A stretch of 64,000 nt of DNA. Source: Cytobacillus dafuensis. GTDB lineage: Bacteria > Bacillota > Bacilli > Bacillales > Cytobacillaceae. The position numbers and the translations under genes were made by a program. This document shows, one piece after another, positions 1-7,139 of this stretch; the first letter of the stretch is position 1; every line of letters starts with the position of its first letter. The notes below the pieces were generated by a model. It ran no database searches. It was not told the DNA's origin and worked only from the letters and a program-made list of their open reading frames with translations. The stretch covers positions 4,816,001 through 4,880,000 of the forward strand of contig NZ_CP042593.1 in the NCBI RefSeq assembly GCF_007995155.1. The letters run 5' to 3'.

Positions 1-604
1 TACCGCCTTCTATATATTCCTCGCTTAGAATCATCTTCGTAACCATTTCAGGAATGATCGGTGTTTCACTTCCCTTAAGCTTTGCAAAACTGGCGTTTCT
101 AATCTCACACCATATTTCTTCATCATTTCCTGGTCTAAAAGAGCGAATGACATAATCCTCTGGTAAGTTATAATCCTGTACTTCCAAGTTCTCTCTTACA
201 AGCAAGAAGGCGTGTCTCTCTACAGTAAAATATAATTCTTCCATGAACTCCATTCCTATTTTATCCGTCGTTGGAATAAAGATAAAAACCTTATCAAGAC
301 CTTCAGTATGACTTAAAAGAGCTTGCATGAGCGACTTATAACAATCGATATCCTTAATTTTCGAATGAAAAATTCTAAAACGTGCTTTTCTTCCTCTCCT
401 AAAATAATCAGTCATGATTAATGAAACTGCTGCTATGATCTCCCCATTTGTATCGGAAATAATATAAGTAGGATTTTCATCATTAGGCTCAAATTCCTTT
501 AGATCCTCGTCATAAAGAAATGATTCATCTACTTCTTGCCTGTGTTTCTTGCAATAAGCAATAAACTCCCCTATCCTTTCGCTTTTCAAAGCTTTAGCCT
601 TCAT
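1..604 (-). CDS. GNAT-type acetyltransferase, C-terminus cut by window edge
   Basis: An open minus-strand frame runs from an ATG at 604 off the left edge of the window, giving about 201 residues without a stop. It starts MKAKALKSERIGEFIAYCKK. The segment PTYIISDTNGEIIAAVSLI looks like the beta-strand pair of a GNAT (acetyl-CoA dependent N-acetyltransferase) fold, and a second similar beta/alpha pattern starts near residue 150 (YVIRSFRPGNDEEIWCEIRN), as in tandem-GNAT proteins of the MshD type. The acetyl-CoA loop of the second domain would lie outside the window. It is followed on the same strand by no close partner; DUF445 lies upstream, ending 33 bp away. Family membership is inferred from pattern; the substrate is unknown. 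Confidence 0.7.
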   Translation of the reverse strand, partial: MKAKALKSERIGEFIAYCKKHRQEVDESFLYDEDLKEFEPNDENPTYIISDTNGEIIAAVSLIMTDYFRRGRKARFRIFHSKIKDIDCYKSLMQALLSHTEGLDKVFIFIPTTDKIGMEFMEELYFTVERHAFLLVRENLEVQDYNLPEDYVIRSFRPGNDEEIWCEIRNASFAKLKGSETPIIPEMVTKMILSEEYIEGG

Positions 605-637
605 ATATTTCCCTGCCTTATTTAAAAAATATTAGCT

Positions 638-1894
638 CTATACAACAGCTTTAATAATCGTTAAGATAATTCCTATTAAAAAGCCGCAAATTGCTCCATT
701 TACTCGGATCCATTGTAAATCTTTACCTATATTATTTTCCATTATATCGATAAGCGTTTCGTTATCCAGCTTATCAAGGTTTTCTTTTACAAGAATGCCT
801 ATTTTGGAATGGTTTTTGTTAATAATATTGAAAATTTGTTTTTGAATCCAATTTTCAATGCTATCGATTTTTTCAGGAGCCTCTTTCATTCTATCTATGA
901 TGTCTCTAATAAATGTAAGTACATATTGATCTATAAATTCTTCACTTTCGATAAGTAGCATCAATTTATTCTGCAGCTTCTTCAACATCACTGTAATTTG
1001 ATCAGTTGGGCTCCAGTCATTTACGAATGTATTCTTCCATTCATTTAGTTCAGATACCAGTTCTTTTCTATCTAGCACACTTTCTAACTCATTTTGAATT
1101 CGAGAAAGAATCAATTGCCTATATGGATTATCCTCCTTTTGAAGGAGAATGATTCTTTTCAAAATAAAGGGTTGAAGCATATTCCCAAGCTTTTCCTCAT
1201 TAATAAAATTACTAAAAGAGCTAAGGGCTAACTTTAAAAAGCCATCCGCTTCCGTATTATCAAGTAATTGTTTCGCCGTTACCCCTATTTTCATTTTTGT
1301 TTCTTCTTTCGCTATCCACTTTTCAGCCTCAACCAGAATATAGTCCAAGGCTTTTTCATCCAAATTTCGATTTAAAGCTTGATTGACGAGTGATTGAAGT
1401 AATTTCTTCACATCTAAAGTAAGAATGTATTCCTTTAGCTCCTTTTCAATTAAAGGGGCTATTTTTTCTAAATTTACATGATTGATTGTCTGATGAAGAA
1501 TAGAGCTAATCCACTTTTTAAAGGAATCCGAATATAATTCCATCTCTGCAACCTGTATTAATTTTTCTGCAATATGAAATTGTTTCATTTTCTCCTGAAT
1601 ACTTTCTTTTGTCAGCCAATCATTTTCAAGCATGGAAATAAGAGCTCTGGTCATTCTATCACGGTTTTTTGGTAGTAATGCAGTATGTGGAATCGGAATA
1701 CCAAGGGGATGGCGAAAAAGAGCTGTGACGGCAAACCAATCTGCCAGCCCTCCTACCAAACCCGCCTCAAAACCTCCTTGCAATAATCGGACAATAAAAG
1801 ATTCTTGGAAAGGAATCGTTAAGATAAATCCTGCCCCCATAATTCCTAATGAAATTCCTGCAAAATATTTTGATTTTTTTTGTTGTTTTGACAT
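638..1894 (-). CDS. DUF445 family membrane protein
   Basis: The 418-residue protein has an N-terminal hydrophobic segment (about residues 11-30) and the family signature GLVGGLADWFAVTALFRHPLG at about 45-65. A long amphipathic helical region follows, and a second membrane segment closes the protein (GAICGFLIGIILTIIKAVV). This matches the DUF445 (YjiN-like) family, which is anchored at both ends with a large helical domain between. Its biochemical role is not established. The start ATG sits behind a weak site (CGAGGGAAA). A divergent marR gene begins 300 bp away; the space between holds no further gene that I can support. Confidence 0.85.
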   Translation of the reverse strand: MSKQQKKSKYFAGISLGIMGAGFILTIPFQESFIVRLLQGGFEAGLVGGLADWFAVTALFRHPLGIPIPHTALLPKNRDRMTRALISMLENDWLTKESIQEKMKQFHIAEKLIQVAEMELYSDSFKKWISSILHQTINHVNLEKIAPLIEKELKEYILTLDVKKLLQSLVNQALNRNLDEKALDYILVEAEKWIAKEETKMKIGVTAKQLLDNTEADGFLKLALSSFSNFINEEKLGNMLQPFILKRIILLQKEDNPYRQLILSRIQNELESVLDRKELVSELNEWKNTFVNDWSPTDQITVMLKKLQNKLMLLIESEEFIDQYVLTFIRDIIDRMKEAPEKIDSIENWIQKQIFNIINKNHSKIGILVKENLDKLDNETLIDIMENNIGKDLQWIRVNGAICGFLIGIILTIIKAVV

Positions 1895-2149
1895 AGTATT
1901 TTCCCTCGGATATAAATTGAATTTCTTTTATCAATATCTTACCACTTTGATAGCCATTTACTTATAAAAAAATTCCATTTCCTTATGATACGATTCATCT
2001 TTCTTACTGTGATAAATATTTCATGTAATTTAAAACGGATTTCAATAGATGTCTCCTCTGCTTTACCACTATATTTGGTAAGCACAATAATAATGGCATT
2101 TAATTTAAGCTGCCTATGGGGATTGGCAGTTGCCGAGATTAATTATATA

Positions 2150-2182
2150 CTTACTATATATTTTAATTAGTAAATATTATAT
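2150..2182. promoter_or_regulatory. AT-rich operator candidate upstream of marR
   Basis: The core ATATATTTTAATTA just upstream of the marR gene recurs upstream of the next gene, at 2687-2701 and as inverted copies to 2742. A sequence shared between a MarR gene and its neighbour is the usual picture of autoregulation plus target regulation. Binding is inferred. Confidence 0.5.
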
Positions 2183-2196
2183 TAGGCTGTGATCAT

Positions 2197-2610
2197 ATGT
2201 CAAAAAATAGTCAAATGCACAATGTTGAAATCATTATGAGAGAAATGCTTGAAATACAACAGAAGTCTAAGATGTTTGTAAATCTGCTCTCTGAAGGAGA
2301 GTCGCTATCCCAAAGCCAGCTTATTCTTCTTCTTCAGCTGAAATTCAATGAGGGAATGAAAGCAACTGAAATTGCTGATTTTTTCAATGTAACCCCTGGA
2401 GCTGTTACATCGATGTGCGACAAACTAGAAAAATTGAATTTAGTACAACGGGTAAGAGAAAGTGAAGACCGACGAGTCGTGAAAATGATCTTAACGAATA
2501 GTGGTGAAGTTAAGGTCGAAGAATTATTTTTAAAATTTTCACAAGAAAAGCTAACAGATATAGCGAAAGTATTAATAGATGTGAATAAGTTAATGAGTAC
2601 AATTTTTTAA
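2197..2610 (+). CDS. MarR family transcriptional regulator
   Basis: The 137-residue protein has the winged-helix layout of MarR regulators: dimerisation helices at the N-terminus, then a helix-turn-helix around MKATEIADFFNVTPGAVTSMCDKLEKLNLV (residues 65-95) and the wing RVRESEDRRVVKMILT, with the conserved D-R-R of the family. It is followed by a terminator and then by the bactofilin-like gene, whose promoter carries the same AT-rich palindrome as its own, so it probably represses both. The ATG at 2197 has only a weak AGG ahead of it. The ligand is unknown. Confidence 0.9.
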   Translation: MSKNSQMHNVEIIMREMLEIQQKSKMFVNLLSEGESLSQSQLILLLQLKFNEGMKATEIADFFNVTPGAVTSMCDKLEKLNLVQRVRESEDRRVVKMILTNSGEVKVEELFLKFSQEKLTDIAKVLIDVNKLMSTIF

Positions 2611-2640
2611 GGATTTCATAAAGTTGAAATCCTTTTTTTA
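2609..2640 (+). terminator. Terminator after marR
   Basis: AAGGATTTCA and TGAAATCCTT form a 10-bp stem with a six-base loop, followed by a run of seven T. It overlaps the marR stop codon. Confidence 0.85.
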
Positions 2641-2669
2641 TTGTCCAAATACGGCATAATTTTTTGTTC

Positions 2670-2742
2670 TTGACAAAATAAGGATGAATATATTTTAATT
2701 AATATATGTTTTAGTAATTAAAATATATATTAATTAAAATAT
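2670..2742 (+). promoter_or_regulatory. Promoter and multi-copy operator for the bactofilin-like operon
   Basis: TTGACA at 2670-2675 is a good -35 box, followed by a very AT-rich -10 area. Over the -10 lies AATATATTTTAATTA (2687-2701), then inverted copies TAATTAAAATATAT (about 2715-2730) and TTAATTAAAATAT (to 2742). The same core stands in front of marR. Repression by the neighbouring MarR protein is the simplest reading. Confidence 0.6.
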
Positions 2743-2756
2743 GGTGGTGTTTATGA

Positions 2757-3425
2757 ATGATAATTGAACAAGCTCAAAAGCTACGCAGTATAACCCTTAC
2801 AAATGGCAATATCAAAGAATTAGCTTCAGAATGTGAAGTATTAAAAATTCGTGGCTCCGTTGCTTTATACCAAGAAGTACGCTTAAAAGAAATCTCTACT
2901 CATGGACATAGTTCTTTTCATGCTCATGTTATAGCAGATGTTTTAAAAAATACTGGATCATGTGTCATAAAAGACCGTTGTGAGGTTAAAGAAATTTCGA
3001 ATGCAGGTAATTTAAAGATGAGGACTGTTCAAACAACCAAAATTACCAGTACAGGAAAGCTGACAATCGAACAAATTCTTCATGCCGAACAATTTGATTC
3101 CATCGGATTTGTTCTTGCGAAGGAAATACAGGCAAATCACTTTCAGTTAAAATTGTCAGGTGAAAGTAAAATCGAAAGGCTTATCACGGATGAAGCATGT
3201 GTAGAAAAGGATAAGATATCTTTATCTTTATTTAAAAAAAAGCTGACTTGCAAATATATTAAAGGGAAAAACCTGCAGCTTTCCTATACAGATGCGGAAA
3301 TTGTCGAAGGGGATGTTGTAGCAATCGGAAAAAATTGTCATATCCAAACACTTTATTATAAAGAAAGCTATACAATCTCTCCAGACGCTAAAGTACAGCA
3401 TATCATAAGGAGTGAAAAGGAATGA
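2757..3425 (+). CDS. Bactofilin-like polymer-forming protein
   Basis: The 222-residue protein is a run of short beta strands with regularly spaced small residues and repeats of the type ISxxGxLKxxxVxxxxIxSxGKL, as expected for the right-handed beta-helix of polymer-forming (bactofilin, DUF583-like) proteins. It has no signal peptide or membrane segment. The start at 2757 has GGTGGTG about 10 bases upstream; an ATG four bases earlier is in another frame and stops at once. Its stop overlaps the start of the next gene (ATGA), so the two are translationally coupled. A scaffold role at the membrane with the downstream small membrane protein is an inference. Confidence 0.7.
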   Translation: MIIEQAQKLRSITLTNGNIKELASECEVLKIRGSVALYQEVRLKEISTHGHSSFHAHVIADVLKNTGSCVIKDRCEVKEISNAGNLKMRTVQTTKITSTGKLTIEQILHAEQFDSIGFVLAKEIQANHFQLKLSGESKIERLITDEACVEKDKISLSLFKKKLTCKYIKGKNLQLSYTDAEIVEGDVVAIGKNCHIQTLYYKESYTISPDAKVQHIIRSEKE

Positions 3426-3703
3426 AAATAAAAAAAATGATACGGACCTTTTTGTGCTCGTTAACAATCCCTGTCCTATCCGTCCTATACGCTGGACTGA
3501 TTTTGAGTGCGTTAATCTCAGTACTTGCTGGCATATTACGAACAGTCGGCTTTGAACAAATTAAAATGAGTATTTGGCATGGCATTGATCTTCCTGTCGC
3601 TTTAAGTATTCCTGTCTCACTTGTTGTTTCAATCTTTTTAATCATTGGTTCGCTTTATGTAAAACGTTCCATTAAATTTTGTGTTACGAATCTTAGATTT
3701 TAA
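3422..3703 (+). CDS. Small two-span membrane protein
   Basis: The 93-residue protein has two hydrophobic segments (about residues 13-38 and 58-78) and short basic ends. It overlaps the stop of the bactofilin-like gene by four bases and is followed by a terminator, so it forms the end of that operon. I do not recognise the family. A membrane anchor or partner for the polymer-forming protein is plausible from context only. Confidence 0.7.
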   Translation: MKIKKMIRTFLCSLTIPVLSVLYAGLILSALISVLAGILRTVGFEQIKMSIWHGIDLPVALSIPVSLVVSIFLIIGSLYVKRSIKFCVTNLRF

Positions 3704-3766
3704 GAAAGGGGATTAACCTGTATATTACTTACAGTCTTCAAACGCGGTTAACTGAGAGAAATAATG

Positions 3767-3825
3767 AAAAGCAAATGGATTCGAGAATCTTTTATCAATT
3801 GCCGAGTCCATTTGCTTTTTCTTTT
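3767..3825 (+). terminator. Terminator of bactofilin-like operon
   Basis: AAAAGCAAATGGA (3767-3779) pairs with TCCATTTGCTTTT (3807-3819), followed by a T-rich tract. Confidence 0.8.
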
Positions 3826-3916
3826 TATTTCCCTGCTTCAATATAATAATTATATTATTCTTCTATTAAAATATATGGGGTTGGGACGGTAAAGGATTAC
3901 GATACAAATAGCCAGA

Positions 3917-3952
3917 CTTCTGCGCTGGCAATTTATACTTTCTTTAACGTAC
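3917..3952. repeat. 3' fragment of dispersed intergenic repeat (R4)
   Basis: The segment around TGCGCTGGCAATTTATACTT matches the right end of the complete repeat copies at 5268, 33492 and 61388. Only the last 36 or so bases are present here. Confidence 0.8.
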
Positions 3953-3963
3953 AAAATAAGAGT

Positions 3964-3992
3964 AAAAGGACGAGGAACCTCGTCCCTTTTGA
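3964..3992. terminator. Terminator of serA (bidirectional)
   Basis: AAAAGGACGAGG and CCTCGTCCCTTTT form a 12-bp hairpin with a very short loop and A/T tracts on both sides, 33 bp past the serA stop. Confidence 0.8.
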
Positions 3993-4024
3993 ATGTTTTA
4001 GAACGGTTCTGACGATCACTTTAT

Positions 4025-5224
4025 TTAAATCATACGAATTGTTATAATACCCTCGATCTCGTTGATTTTTTCCTCCAAACTAGGAATGATATCGCCGTTT
4101 ACTTTATTATCAATGTCAATGATCGTATAGGCGTAATCCCCTCGGCTCCTGTTAACCATGTCAGCGATGTTCAATTGATAGTTTGATATAGCAGATGTGA
4201 TCTTGCCAACCATGTTTGGAACATTTTGGTGGAAAGCTGTCAAACGACGCTTTCCTGTATAAGGGATGGAAGCGTTTGGAAAATTTACTGAGTTTTTAAT
4301 ATTACCTGTTTCAAGAAATTCCCTTACCTGACGAGCCGCCATGATGGCACAGTTTTCCTCTGACTCTATCGTAGAAGCACCAAGATGAGGGATTGGAACG
4401 GCATTTTTCATTTTTAACACATTCTCATTCGGGAAGTCCGTTATATACTGCCCTACTTTTCCACTTTCAAGTGCAACCGCCATATCCTTTTCATTCACAA
4501 GCTCACCACGAGAGAAGTTCAAAATATGAACACCTGGTTTCATGATGCTAAAGGATGCTTCATTGAACATTCCTCTTGTATCATCGGTTAGCGGAACATG
4601 TACAGTGATATAATCAGAGTTAGCAAACAACTGTTCAATCGTCAAAGCGCGCTGTACATTGCGGGACAAGTTCCAAGCTGTATCAACAGAGATAAACGGG
4701 TCAAACCCAATCACATCCATGTCTAAATCGAGCGCATCATTCGCTACAAGCGCACCAATTGCACCTAAACCGATTACACCGAGAGTTTTCCCCTTAATTT
4801 CTTTTCCAACAAATTGTTTCTTTCCTGCTTCTACAAGCTTAGGAATTTGTTCTCCTTCATCTTCTAATGTCTTTACCCAGCCAACACCAGCAAAAAGATT
4901 ACGAGATGAAGCCATTAATGTAGTTAACACAAGTTCTTTTACTGCGTTCGCATTCGCTCCAGGGGTATTAAAAACTACAATTCCACGTTCTGTGCATTTG
5001 TCGACTGGAATATTATTGACACCCGCTCCAGCGCGTGCTATGGCCTTTAAATGATTGCCGAACTCAATTGTATGCATATTAAAACTGCGAACAACAATAG
5101 CATCAGGGTTTTCACTGACATTGTCGATTGTATATTGATCTTTATTAAATACATTCAATCCGTTTTCTGCAATATTATTTAACGTTTTTATTGTTTTTAC
5201 TTTTATTTCAGTCACTGTGTTCAT
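4025..5224 (-). CDS. serA: D-3-phosphoglycerate dehydrogenase, short ACT form
   Basis: The 399-residue protein oxidises 3-phosphoglycerate with NAD, the first step of serine synthesis. The substrate part carries ARAGAGVNNIPVD, the Rossmann motif is TLGVIGLGAIGALVA (about 145-160), the catalytic Arg/Glu/His residues are in NFSRGELVNE and PHLGASTIESEENC, and the C-terminal 70 residues form an ACT domain (PNMVGKITSAISNYQLNIADM). It is shorter than the roughly 525-residue B. subtilis type because the intervening-domain segment is absent. The ATG at 5224 has a GAGGAG site. Its long leader carries a ZTP and a glycine riboswitch and a dispersed repeat. Confidence 0.93.
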   Translation of the reverse strand: MNTVTEIKVKTIKTLNNIAENGLNVFNKDQYTIDNVSENPDAIVVRSFNMHTIEFGNHLKAIARAGAGVNNIPVDKCTERGIVVFNTPGANANAVKELVLTTLMASSRNLFAGVGWVKTLEDEGEQIPKLVEAGKKQFVGKEIKGKTLGVIGLGAIGALVANDALDLDMDVIGFDPFISVDTAWNLSRNVQRALTIEQLFANSDYITVHVPLTDDTRGMFNEASFSIMKPGVHILNFSRGELVNEKDMAVALESGKVGQYITDFPNENVLKMKNAVPIPHLGASTIESEENCAIMAARQVREFLETGNIKNSVNFPNASIPYTGKRRLTAFHQNVPNMVGKITSAISNYQLNIADMVNRSRGDYAYTIIDIDNKVNGDIIPSLEEKINEIEGIITIRMI

Positions 5225-5267
5225 TTTCGTTTTCTCCTCTTTAAATATAATAGTTTTTTATATCTAC

Positions 5268-5460
5268 TAAAGAAAACTCGCTGATTGGCGAGCCTTGGAA
5301 AGGCGAAGACAGAGGCGTAGTTGCACTTATCGCGCTCATACATGCCACGTCCTGTGGCATTCGCCCGACTAGGACATCCTGTCCGTCGTACTTAATTCCT
5401 AAAATTGGGAACTGCGTCGGATCACCTTCTGCGCTGGCAATTTATACTTTCTTAAAGTGT
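5268..5460. repeat. Dispersed intergenic repeat, copy R1 with internal insertion
   Basis: This is one of three full copies (others at 33492 and 61388). All begin near TAAAGAAAACTCGC, contain the hairpin CTCGCCGATTGGCGAG (CTCGCTGATTGGCGAG here) and end at GGCAATTTATACTTTCTTAA. This copy carries about 60 extra bases between GCACTT and ACTTAATTCC, including CATGCCACGTCCTGTGGCA and CATCCTGTCCGTCG, the latter shared with the hairpin element at 20541. It lies between the riboswitches and serA. Confidence 0.9.
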
Positions 5461-5492
5461 AAAAAAAGAGACTGGTGTTCTCCAATCTCTTT
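5460..5492. terminator. Second terminator in the serA leader
   Basis: On the minus strand AAGAGATTGG pairs with CCAGTCTCTT and is followed by seven T. It comes after the riboswitch terminator, so transcription meets two stops before serA. Confidence 0.75.
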
Positions 5493-5499
5493 AGACGTC

Positions 5500-5598
5500 A
5501 AAAAAACAAATAGGTATTAATATTTGTCTCTCTTCTGTCCTTTTGCCTGAGATTTTGAACCCTTCGGCGCTGCTGTTAAACTGCATTCTCTCCAGAAG
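5500..5598 (-). promoter_or_regulatory. Glycine riboswitch (single aptamer) with terminator
   Basis: Read on the minus strand, the segment 5598-5532 contains the gcvT-type core: GGAGAGA, GCCGAAGGG and TCTCAGGCAAAAGGACAG, closed by a P1 stem CTTCTG/CAGAAG. Only one aptamer is seen. It is followed at 5527-5500 by ACAAATA/TATTTGT and a T run, a transcription terminator that glycine binding would control. The next gene is serA, whose pathway makes serine and glycine. Whether glycine turns the gene on or off cannot be told by eye. Confidence 0.88.
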
Positions 5599-5712
5599 CT
5601 GCTCCTGTTATAGTGTGATCCATAACAATCATAGCATCTATTATTTAGTTTTTAGTTAGCGGAATATCCAAATAAATATATTGTATTGATTCGCCTCCAC
5701 GATCCCCCTTAT

Positions 5713-5818
5713 AAACATAAAGAGGCAAGGAAAACTTTCCTTACCTCTGCCCAGGCGAACGGCTACTCGACACTATGTGCTCCCCCACGGTTATCCGTTT
5801 TCGCCAGTCACACATAGT
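5713..5818 (-). promoter_or_regulatory. ZTP (pfl) riboswitch with terminator
   Basis: On the minus strand, ACTATGTG and CACATAGT form P1. Inside are the conserved GACTGGCG, a hairpin ACGG/CCGT and GGGGGAGCAC. The 3' half ends in CGCCTGGGC at 5749. These are the hallmark elements of the ZTP/ZMP-sensing pfl RNA. GAGGTAAGGAAA/TTTCCTTGCCTC at 5747-5713 forms the expression-platform terminator. It is transcribed toward the glycine riboswitch and serA. ZTP signals shortage of 10-formyltetrahydrofolate, and serine is the main source of one-carbon units, so control of serA makes sense. A 14-codon frame with a good ribosome site (GTG at about 5699) follows it and may be only a remnant. Confidence 0.88.
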
Positions 5819-5910
5819 CTTTTCATTTGTTTTATCTTATCAGATCCTCTATCAACCTTCAACCTAAAATTTTCAAATAATTAATTCGTTTATCCCCGCT
5901 CGCAAATTGT

Positions 5911-6031
5911 CCCTTTTCCATCACAACGCCAATTGCTTTGAGCATTTCAGGTAAATTGGCGGTATCTCTAAGATTGCGGCTTTTTTTTTGTCATTATGAC
6001 AGGTATTATCGGAATGATACTCGGCACTTGA
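5911..6031 (+). pseudogene. Remnant of an LrgB-family gene (3' end)
   Basis: Translated on the plus strand, 5911 onward reads PFSITTPIALSISGKL, very like the LrgB/CidB signature SITTPIAxEIS. After one frameshift in or near a run of T at 5981-5989 it reads FFVIMTGIIGMILGT then stop at 6031, like the LrgB end VILTGIIGAVLG. The upstream part of the gene is missing. This explains part of the 340-bp gap between the ZTP riboswitch and the response regulator gene. Confidence 0.55.
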
Positions 6032-6165
6032 TTATTTTTTATCTATTAGAAATTTAGGGAGTATTTGGTATTTTTATAGTAATATAAGATGAAAGGGACT
6101 GCATATTTCATTTATTTTTATTAAAAAGTGAAAGGAGTAAAAAGGTTACTCTTAGGGGGATGTTT

Positions 6166-6885
6166 ATGAGAGCAGAGAAAGTATTAGTCGTTGATGATGA
6201 TCAGGATATCAGGGAGGTCTTGAATCTTTATTTAAATAATGAAGGCTATATAGTAATTATGGCAGAGAGCGGTGAGAAGGCACTTACTCTTTTTGAGGAG
6301 CATGATTTTGACTTAGTTTTATTAGATGTAATGATGCCAGGAATGGATGGTTTTGAAACATGTCAGTCCATACGAAAAAAATCAAATATTCCTATTTTGT
6401 TTTTGAGTGCGAAAGAAGATGATATCGATAAAATCTTAGGCTTACGAATCGGCGGAGATGATTATATAACTAAACCTTTTAGTCCAGCTGTGTTAGTAGC
6501 AAAAATAAAAGCATTATTAAGAAGAGCTAGGCAAAGCCGTTTTGATAATAGTGAAGAACAGCAAACTCGGGAAAACCCCATTCTCCATTTTCCCGACTTG
6601 ACTATTGATATGGAGAAGTGTGTCGTAAAAAGAGGAAGAGAAAAAGTCACCTTACCTGCTAAAGAATATCAATTATTATGCGTTTTAGCTAGGAATGCTG
6701 GCAGAGTATATAGTGTCGAACAACTTTTTCAGCTCATTTGGGGTGAGGATAGTCTCGGAGATAATCGAACCGTGATGGTACATGTTAGTAACTTAAGAAA
6801 AAAAATTGAGACAGAACCTGCAAAACCTAAATATGTGCAAACCGTGAGAGGAATAGGCTATAAGTTTAACGATGCTTTTGAATAA
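6166..6885 (+). CDS. OmpR/PhoB family response regulator
   Basis: The 239-residue protein has a receiver domain with the acidic pair DDD near residue 10, the phospho-acceptor Asp in LVLLDVMMPG (about 53), the conserved Thr/Ser in LFLSAKE and Lys in YITKPFS (about 104). A C-terminal winged helix follows (LPAKEYQLLCVLARN to VRGIGYKF). I chose ATG 6166 because AGGGGG lies six bases ahead; an in-frame ATG at 6160 abuts that site. It is upstream of and co-directional with the giant kinase at 7140, its likely partner, although an antisense sinI-like gene lies between them. Confidence 0.92.
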   Translation: MRAEKVLVVDDDQDIREVLNLYLNNEGYIVIMAESGEKALTLFEEHDFDLVLLDVMMPGMDGFETCQSIRKKSNIPILFLSAKEDDIDKILGLRIGGDDYITKPFSPAVLVAKIKALLRRARQSRFDNSEEQQTRENPILHFPDLTIDMEKCVVKRGREKVTLPAKEYQLLCVLARNAGRVYSVEQLFQLIWGEDSLGDNRTVMVHVSNLRKKIETEPAKPKYVQTVRGIGYKFNDAFE

Positions 6886-7039
6886 CTGAGGAGTGATTTC
6901 TTAAAATTTCTTTTATTTCCGATAAGGAAATACCTAATGCTTTTGCTTTGATGATAAGGGATAGCCATTCTTTATCTAGGTTTACCTGATTCAATTTCTC
7001 AGTAGAAGGCTTTCGATCATACAAATACTTTTCCTTCAT
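6866..7039 (-). CDS. SinI-like anti-repressor
   Basis: The 57-residue protein contains LDKEWLSLIIKAKALGISLS followed by EIKEILRN, which aligns with the SinI/SlrA dimerisation helix of B. subtilis (LDQEWVELMVEAKEANISPE). SinI binds and inactivates the biofilm and motility repressor SinR. The ATG at 7039 follows GGAGGT by five bases; an upstream in-frame TTG has no site. No sinR gene is adjacent. Its 3' end overlaps the response regulator gene by 20 bp on the opposite strand, and it diverges from the giant kinase gene, so it may connect that two-component system with SinR-type control. Confidence 0.8.
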   Translation of the reverse strand: MKEKYLYDRKPSTEKLNQVNLDKEWLSLIIKAKALGISLSEIKEILRNHSSVIQKHR

Positions 7040-7139
7040 ATTGACCTCCAATATCTAATTTATATTAAAAATAGATTAGTATATATACTATAAGAACTGT
7101 ATAAATTCACTTTAAGTTTTATTAAAGTTTTGCCAAAGG

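Noticed and set aside
1632..2170. Two plus-strand frames before marR
   Set aside because: The first is opposite DUF445 coding sequence; the second has no start signal and covers the AT-rich operator region.
4000..4015. AGAACGGTTCTGACG as an att copy
   Set aside because: It shares only CGGTTCT with the att sequence and is part of a small palindrome near the serA terminator.
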